A stretch of 64,000 nt of DNA from Triops longicaudatus (taxonomy: Eukaryota; Arthropoda; Branchiopoda; Notostraca; Triopsidae). The stretch covers positions 124,001-188,000 of the forward strand of contig JAGQDJ010000031.1 of assembly GCA_022885665.1 (NCBI GenBank), read 5' to 3'. The notes under the pieces were generated by a model. The model worked only from the letters and a program-made list of their open reading frames with translations, was not told where the DNA came from and did not search any database. Shown piece after piece: positions 57,958-64,000 of this stretch (positions within the stretch are counted from its first letter, which is position 1; the number at the start of each line of letters is the position of its first letter). Both the position numbers and the translations under genes were made by a program.

Positions 57958-59709
57958 TAGAGTGTCTTATGAGACCCACCTGGGGATCCACACTTTTATT
58001 CCATTTTATGCCATTACAAAACTACTTATATATAGATATAAACCACAGATTTAACCTTTTTTTATTTTTCTTGGATTTTTTCAGTGTATTACCCCAACAC
58101 GTTTTTCCTTGTCGCACAGTCTTGCACGCCAATTTTATTGCTTATTAGTTTTTCTTTATTTTAAACACAAGAAACCCACCACAGCGGACTTCCCTGATTT
58201 TCTAGCTCTACAGAAAAAAATTCAGAAGTGTCGCAAGACCTGGAACGTATGGACAAAATACAAAAATGCACGCTTTCACGAATGTGGACTAAACGAAAAC
58301 GTCAGAAAGGGTAGAGAACAAAAGAGAAAAATAAGCAGCGTATATGATGAGAAATGACATTCGTTACTCATGGACCCATTTTACCCGTGTTTGGATAAAT
58401 TAAACTCTGATATGGACAGTTACCTGCAGATTTTTAAAACGCGTTTGCCATACGAATTGTACAGTAAGTTCATTAAATTTCGTCAGAAGGAAAAAAAGGG
58501 CCGAAATGAAAACATATTAAGTATCGGAAAATGAATAAGTTTCGAGGAACTAGTAGACGAAGGAGAGACAGAAAGGTGGAAGGGCGCATACTGATACTTG
58601 ACCGTTCTCTCTTGTCTTACGCTTTAACACGTTAGTTAACGTGGTGTTGCGTTCGCTTTACTTAACGTGAACAATTCCGATAGAATCATTTATCACCCTC
58701 TTTCAGTGTTGGCCATCAGGTTGATAGCTGGGGTGAACACATGTGCGACAGCACCAGTCAAACCGCCGGAAATAGGTATAGAGCAGCAATTTGGTTCTCA
58801 TCCATTATTTTAGGAAAACGCCTTTTGATAGAGAAGAAGGAAGTGATGTCAACAAGAGAATGAAGGAGAGAAGGGAAAAAGTAGTTTATAGAAGCAAAAG
58901 AATCGAGTAGCTTGACATTTTGCTGTTTTGGAATGCCTTTTTAAAGGCTCCTTCAAGGTTTATTGCGATTATTGTTCAAGCTGAGTTGTAACAATGCAAG
59001 GACAAGGGCTTTTCAAAGGATGGATAAGCGAAAAGGATTACCGCCGGAAACAAAATGCCTTACGACCAACAGAAAACGTACTCAAAGAAAAACTTGTATT
59101 AAGTTTTTGATTGTTAAATATTAATTTATTAAATAAAACAGTATGTTTTCGTATACGTGGTTTTCAAAAGAAAATGGCAAATGTAGTTGAGTGTCTATTG
59201 GCCATATTTCCAATTTAAGATGGAGTTCCATACGACCTCTGTGCGACTCAAGACTTGGCAATTTTATATATTGACTGGAGTAAGCGTTGTTTAGTATAAG
59301 AATTTGTTGAGTAAATGGGGTAAGTTGGATGTTTAAGTAGCGTAGGTCAAGACTACATAATGCGCCCGTCAAAAATGGGGCACAGTGATACATTTGCTTG
59401 TCCTACGCTTCAATGGCCAGGATTGCCACTTTTCCAGCGACACCCCAAATAGCACTCCGACGAAGCTTGTGCTAACATAGCTTAAGTCCTCGAAAAGTCG
59501 ATCGTTTTGCAAAGCTTCTTGCAATTTCCGAGTCTCTCTTTTCTTCTGAGAAAAGGCCCATTTCATTTGACATTGCGAACGGCTTTGGTGAAATACATCC
59601 TGCGTACCAAAGCGTTGCACTTATTTCTGGATGGAAGCCAGAATATTTGAATCGTTTTTGTTTCGAATTCGAATAATCAGTGCGGTTTTAATGTGTGCAT
59701 AGTCGTATT

Positions 59710-59748
59710 CCTTGTTATTCAGTGTATCCTTGTTATTCCTTGTTATTC
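59710..59748. repeat. Triplicated CCTTGTTATTC motif
   Basis: Three copies of CCTTGTTATTC start at 59710, 59728 and 59738, the last two overlapping by one base. A short degenerate tandem repeat. Confidence 0.8.
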
Positions 59749-61907
59749 GTGGAAAATTTGCTTATTTTTACATCAGCGAAAGGTGACTGAGCTCCTAGCT
59801 TACTTGTATTCAGAGCGTCTTTGATTTTCAATACACAAAAAAATCTTGTAAATTTCACACATGGGTTTTATTGCTACCGGGCTTTACATATTCAGTATAG
59901 AACTAGAACAAAATGGCCTGTCGGATCAAAGTTACAGATTAATATAGGAGCAGAGTTTCTCGTGTTTTTCTTTGCGACTAAAAACATTAAATCAAGTGTC
60001 TCATTACTGAAAGTTGTGGGTACTAGGGTTACTTGATTGGATTGTTGAAGATGTTTCGCCTTCCTTCTCTCCCTGCGGTTTGATCATAGAACGAGAAGCC
60101 GAAAAGTTAACAATCAAGCCCCAGTTGGGGTGTGATATAAAAGTTTCTCTCACCCTGAAAGCGAAGCGGCATTGGGTTCCTTTTGAAAAACGAAAAATGG
60201 AGTTGAAAAGAAGGGGGAAGACACTGCGTGTGGTCAGTAGCAATTGTTTCGGCGATGAATGGCGGGATTGTACCTCAAAGGAGATCCGACTTTTGCCATG
60301 AAACACAAACCTGACCTCCTCAATGATCCTTTTTAACAAAGATTGCTACTTTAGCGCTGCTCTCGCTTATCTGTGCAACACTTCTTCTGAGACTTTTCAT
60401 CACTCCTCTTTTATCCACCTTCCTATTACCTCCCCGCCGACGCTATAGAAGCCCAATAATTAGTCTACTTTTCTATTTCTCGCTTTACCCCCGCGTCTAA
60501 CTAAAAATTATAAGAAAATTACGTGAACTAGTTTCGAAACTCCTGACACTGATTTAAACTTAAGTGGAGGAAAAAGTTCTAAGAAGCAAAACTATACTAA
60601 TTGGATAGGTTATCCGAGCTGTCCAAATACGACAATTTTATTTAGCAATTAGGTGCAAAGTCTTTCATTTCTAAAAGCAACCTTACATTTAAAACTTAGC
60701 TTTCTAATGGTTTTCATTACGAGTTTCTCTATTCAAAGAATTATTCGGAATCAGATTGTCATTTTGAAATCATCTTAAGCCTACTTCAGAGTAGCATATA
60801 TAAAGATTTGCCATTTAATTTGGTTGCGAGAAAACGACTGACGCGCGTTAAGATCGTATAGTGCAGAATCAGGGCTAGAATGATGGACCACATGAAATCC
60901 GGTGTGCGGTGAAAATATATTTGGAGCAGTACGAATCACCAATCGAACTCATCTACTCAGTGTCGTAGCCTACAAGCACCATTGTTTCCCTGTAAAGCTA
61001 CTGCAATCTCCGTTGGCCTATTAAGGTGCAACCTTTAATCCTCGTAAGATAACAAACCTTTAATGCAACTTTAGTCACATTCAATTAAAGGAAAATAATA
61101 CTGTATATCTAATGATAATTGTAAAACATATTAAAAACGAGGGAAAAATTCAACTTCTGAAACCGTTGCAAGGACGCTTGTTTGAAGTAAAATTCGCTTT
61201 AAACGTAGCTCATACTGATTTTAAAAATTTTTAACTTTTTTTATGTAGGCCTAGGCTTTTGCCTATCGCTGGTAACGTGTATTAACTCTGTACAAAACAA
61301 ATCCACATGACTGGAGTTGTATTGGAAAGTTAATGCCTTCACGTTACCTTCAGAACGGAACTAAGCACAAGTAGGGCTTAACGCTTTCAGCTAATAGTTT
61401 CAGTTGCGTTATTTTTCCCCGTACAGGAGTAAATGCATGCGCCAGACCAAGTAATGTGTCGTAAAAAAGATCTAAATTGTTACGACTTGTTGCAGTTTTT
61501 CCATTTCGATATGGATATTTCATTCAATAGGCCTATATCTCGTGAAAAGTCAGAAAACGGAAACTTAGCTTATAAAATTACGGTATAGACGCACCATAAC
61601 GTACAAAAATATCCATTGAGAAAGCTGTGTATGGACGCTTATACCCACTGTTTCGATTGACGTTAGTAAAACCATGCAATTTCAACTTTAACTATAAAAC
61701 CTTTGATCAACCTTGTACTTATCAATATGTTGTGAAACAAGTCATCCATTAAATTCCTAGTTGAGCTTTACAACTTCAGCAACCCACTAAGAGCTGGTAC
61801 CATCCAGCCGAATACCAGTATAGCACTCTCTAGTAATCCGTCTCGCAAGTGGTGACAGGTTCTTTTGTCCCGTGCCCGTTGAACCGATCACCATTTCGAG
61901 CGTAGAT

Positions 61908-62309
61908 ATGAGTAAGAGTAGACTTGAGGAAGTTATTAGTCACCAGCTTTCATTCCATCGCGATATTACTTTTATAACTGTCCATTTGCTCGAAACTCAG
62001 AAAAACTCCCTCAAATCCTTGGGCTCCCCCTTGAAAATAACCCGCCAAGGGGTGAAGAAAGTGTCGATCCAACCTTTTTGCCAGGGCTTAAGGGTCGGAA
62101 AAAGAAGATTAAACGTTTTACAAGATCGTTTGTGGTCGCACGATCGGAAGATTTTTAAAGTAAAGGGACATTGTCCAGTGCCCAAATTTTTTCCCTGGGG
62201 TATAAAAATGGGAATGACCTTTTCTTCTTGGGTCTCTCTCTGTCCGGGTTCATGGGCTAGAGACATTTTAGATCACTATGTAATTGACCCTTGTTATGTC
62301 ATTTTTTAA
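61908..62309 (+). CDS. Unrecognised 133-codon open frame
   Basis: Among the longest open frames in the gene-poor right arm, starting MSKSRLEEVISHQ, open a further 12 codons upstream. The product is basic, with a Trp/Pro-containing C-terminus (FFPWGIKMG, SWVSLCPGSW), no signal peptide and no known motif. I do not recognise it. A frame of this length is roughly what chance alone could give once in a window of this size, so it may be non-coding, a single-exon orphan or a decayed element. Confidence 0.15.
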   Translation: MSKSRLEEVISHQLSFHRDITFITVHLLETQKNSLKSLGSPLKITRQGVKKVSIQPFCQGLRVGKRRLNVLQDRLWSHDRKIFKVKGHCPVPKFFPWGIKMGMTFSSWVSLCPGSWARDILDHYVIDPCYVIF

Positions 62310-64000
62310 AGTTTTTTTTTCCTAACTTTTAAAAATCGTCATAAAACACCGATCTTGTGCCGCACGCCGGGCTTATCGTCTGAGAAATTTGAATTACTTT
62401 ATATCCTCGTTCCAGATAACCTTAACCTCCCCTTTTCTCCATTTTTTCTGAACATTTTTAACTTGGAAAAATACCGATTGTTAAGTCATCAAGCTACCAC
62501 GAAAAGCCGTAACCTTTTTCTTGCCTTATCTTGAACTGAGGCTATAGCGTTTTTCCATTGGCCCAGAATTTGAATCTTGCAGAACATTTAAATTTGTCAA
62601 GTTTTTCAGAAAGCCTTTTGAAGATCTGAAGGTTAAATCTTTGTTTAGGGAGAGCACGTACTATGGATTAAAAACAACTCAGACCAGACTACTAGATACC
62701 AAGTGTAGTAGTGCACGTGTTCGTGTACCTGTTTTGCCGACTTCCTTGTCGAGAGTTCTCATTGACGGACGTTTTCCAATTTAAGGACGGGTGAAATTTT
62801 TAAACGTGAAAAATTTACTACTGCTACTAGTGGGGGTTGGCGAGAACATAACCGTGGAACCATAGAGTACCCTATCGTAAATACGGATAGGTAGTAAACA
62901 CATTTTTTTTTCAGCAAATACGTATTCGGTGTATGCTTGGTGCCAACCGTACCCAGTCAAGTATTATCAGGAAGTGCGCACCAGAAAAAGCCGGTGGTCT
63001 AGTACTAGGAGGAAAGAATGAAAAGAGAGAAGTGTCTCTCTACATATTTCGTGCAGCTAAAATTGTTTCGTGTAGGAGGATGAAATATTTCATGGTACTA
63101 GGTTCATTTTTCTTTTTCACTCGTAAGGTGGTTTTCGTGAGGAAAATTTCGAGAAGAACAAAGCTATCGAAGAGAGGGTAAGGATGTTCAAGCAAAACTA
63201 ATGCATACTGATGAGATGGCCATTGGTTGCGGCCCTTAATTTATCGCGCTTATCCATTCTGTCCCATTGCTAAAAACGTGCTAAATAAGATAACAGACTC
63301 CTTGGGTAGAAACAGGTGTCCTAGGGTATCAAATACAAATACAAGGTTAGAACTAACTTAAAAGCCTATTAGAAAAGTGTACAAATAAGTGAGGATATCT
63401 CGGGCCAATTGCGCAATTATTAATAAGTTTATGTATCAGTTTTCTCGTTGGCACCACAGAGTCGTTCACGGTGTGTAAAGGAAATTGATGAAATATCATA
63501 ACAATAAAATGAAAGAGCTTTTCCTTTTCTTTTGCCAAATGCGTCAGTATTATTACACCCATCTCTGCGCAGATAGTTGGCCATATCATGCCGAGTAACT
63601 TCAACTTGTTGTCACTGCAATTTCTAAGAAGTGCATATAGTAACAGTATTGTGCATATGGTGCAGTATGGCACGTGTGTTCCCGTTTTTAATAATTGCTT
63701 ACGGAATATGAACGCGTATAGAATGGGTCACGGAAACAATAGTTTTACTGTGTTTGTCTGTTATTATTATTATACTCAAATTAGCTTGATAACTGCGTGT
63801 ACGTGTCAAACAAAGTGTAATAACTTGCTTTCGCTTCACCATGGTGAGCATTGGAGTGATGAGCTTTGACCCCCCAAAAATTCCCCCCCCCTAGCTCTCA
63901 TCTAACACCCATAATAACCCTTCCGCGGATGTGAAAGACAATGTCCGGCACAGAGTTTTCATTGTTAACGTGTTATGAAGAGAACAAAATGTTGCGGGAA

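Larger units (their letters stand above)
53270..64000. other. Gene-poor right end of the window
   Basis: About 10.7 kb with no recognisable gene apart from the weak candidates listed separately. Open frames at 57694..57918, 59121..59620 and 60014..60301 have no family signature. A tandem CGAAATATGATAA pair lies near 53540, just inside the left edge. A TTA-rich triplet run lies near 63761 and a C-rich run near 63885. Confidence 0.5.

Noticed and set aside
60004..60339. Overlapping 95- and 111-codon frames on opposite strands
   Set aside because: Mutually antisense, no motif, within chance expectation.

Overview
The window is eukaryotic nuclear DNA, almost certainly from an arthropod and most likely a crustacean (branchiopod such as a water flea). 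Genes are split by many short GT-AG introns, often 50-150 bp. The protein families are animal ones, and they include a Cys-rich CUB protein of a type common in crustaceans and a Pax3/7 protein very close to insect Paired. The species call is inference. No rRNA, tRNA, CRISPR array or intact transposon was recognised.

The left 23 kb is gene-dense. In order it holds: the 3' end of TAF6 (+); a complete 32-exon Zizimin-type DOCK Rho-GEF (+); WDR18 (-), convergent with DOCK; a ZDHHC9/14/18-type palmitoyltransferase (approximated, +), divergent from WDR18; a possible 56-residue membrane microprotein (+); a secreted CUB-domain protein (+) with a TATA box; and Cdc42 (-). All intron phases in the proposed models were checked by hand and close in frame. 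The Cdc42 model gives exactly 191 residues. A DOCK9/11-like exchange factor and Cdc42, the known substrate of that subfamily, therefore lie about 10.5 kb apart.

Upstream of Cdc42 is an uninterrupted run of 468 T, which is probably an assembly artefact. Beyond it lies about 15 kb of AT-rich DNA in which I see no convincing coding gene.

A complete paired-like Pax3/7 gene (-) occupies 39.7-44.8 kb. It has six coding exons, including a 58-nt first exon found by reading the frame and splice phase. The protein has a paired domain and an S50 homeodomain but no visible octapeptide. About 19 kb of gene-poor DNA follows. This layout, a developmental transcription factor between two long non-coding stretches, suggests a cis-regulatory landscape.

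The right-hand deserts hold short inverted repeats, homopolymers, simple repeats and a few unconvincing ORFs. The most notable non-coding signal elsewhere is a cluster of six GATAA motifs inside an 18-bp duplicated block in an intron of the palmitoyltransferase gene.
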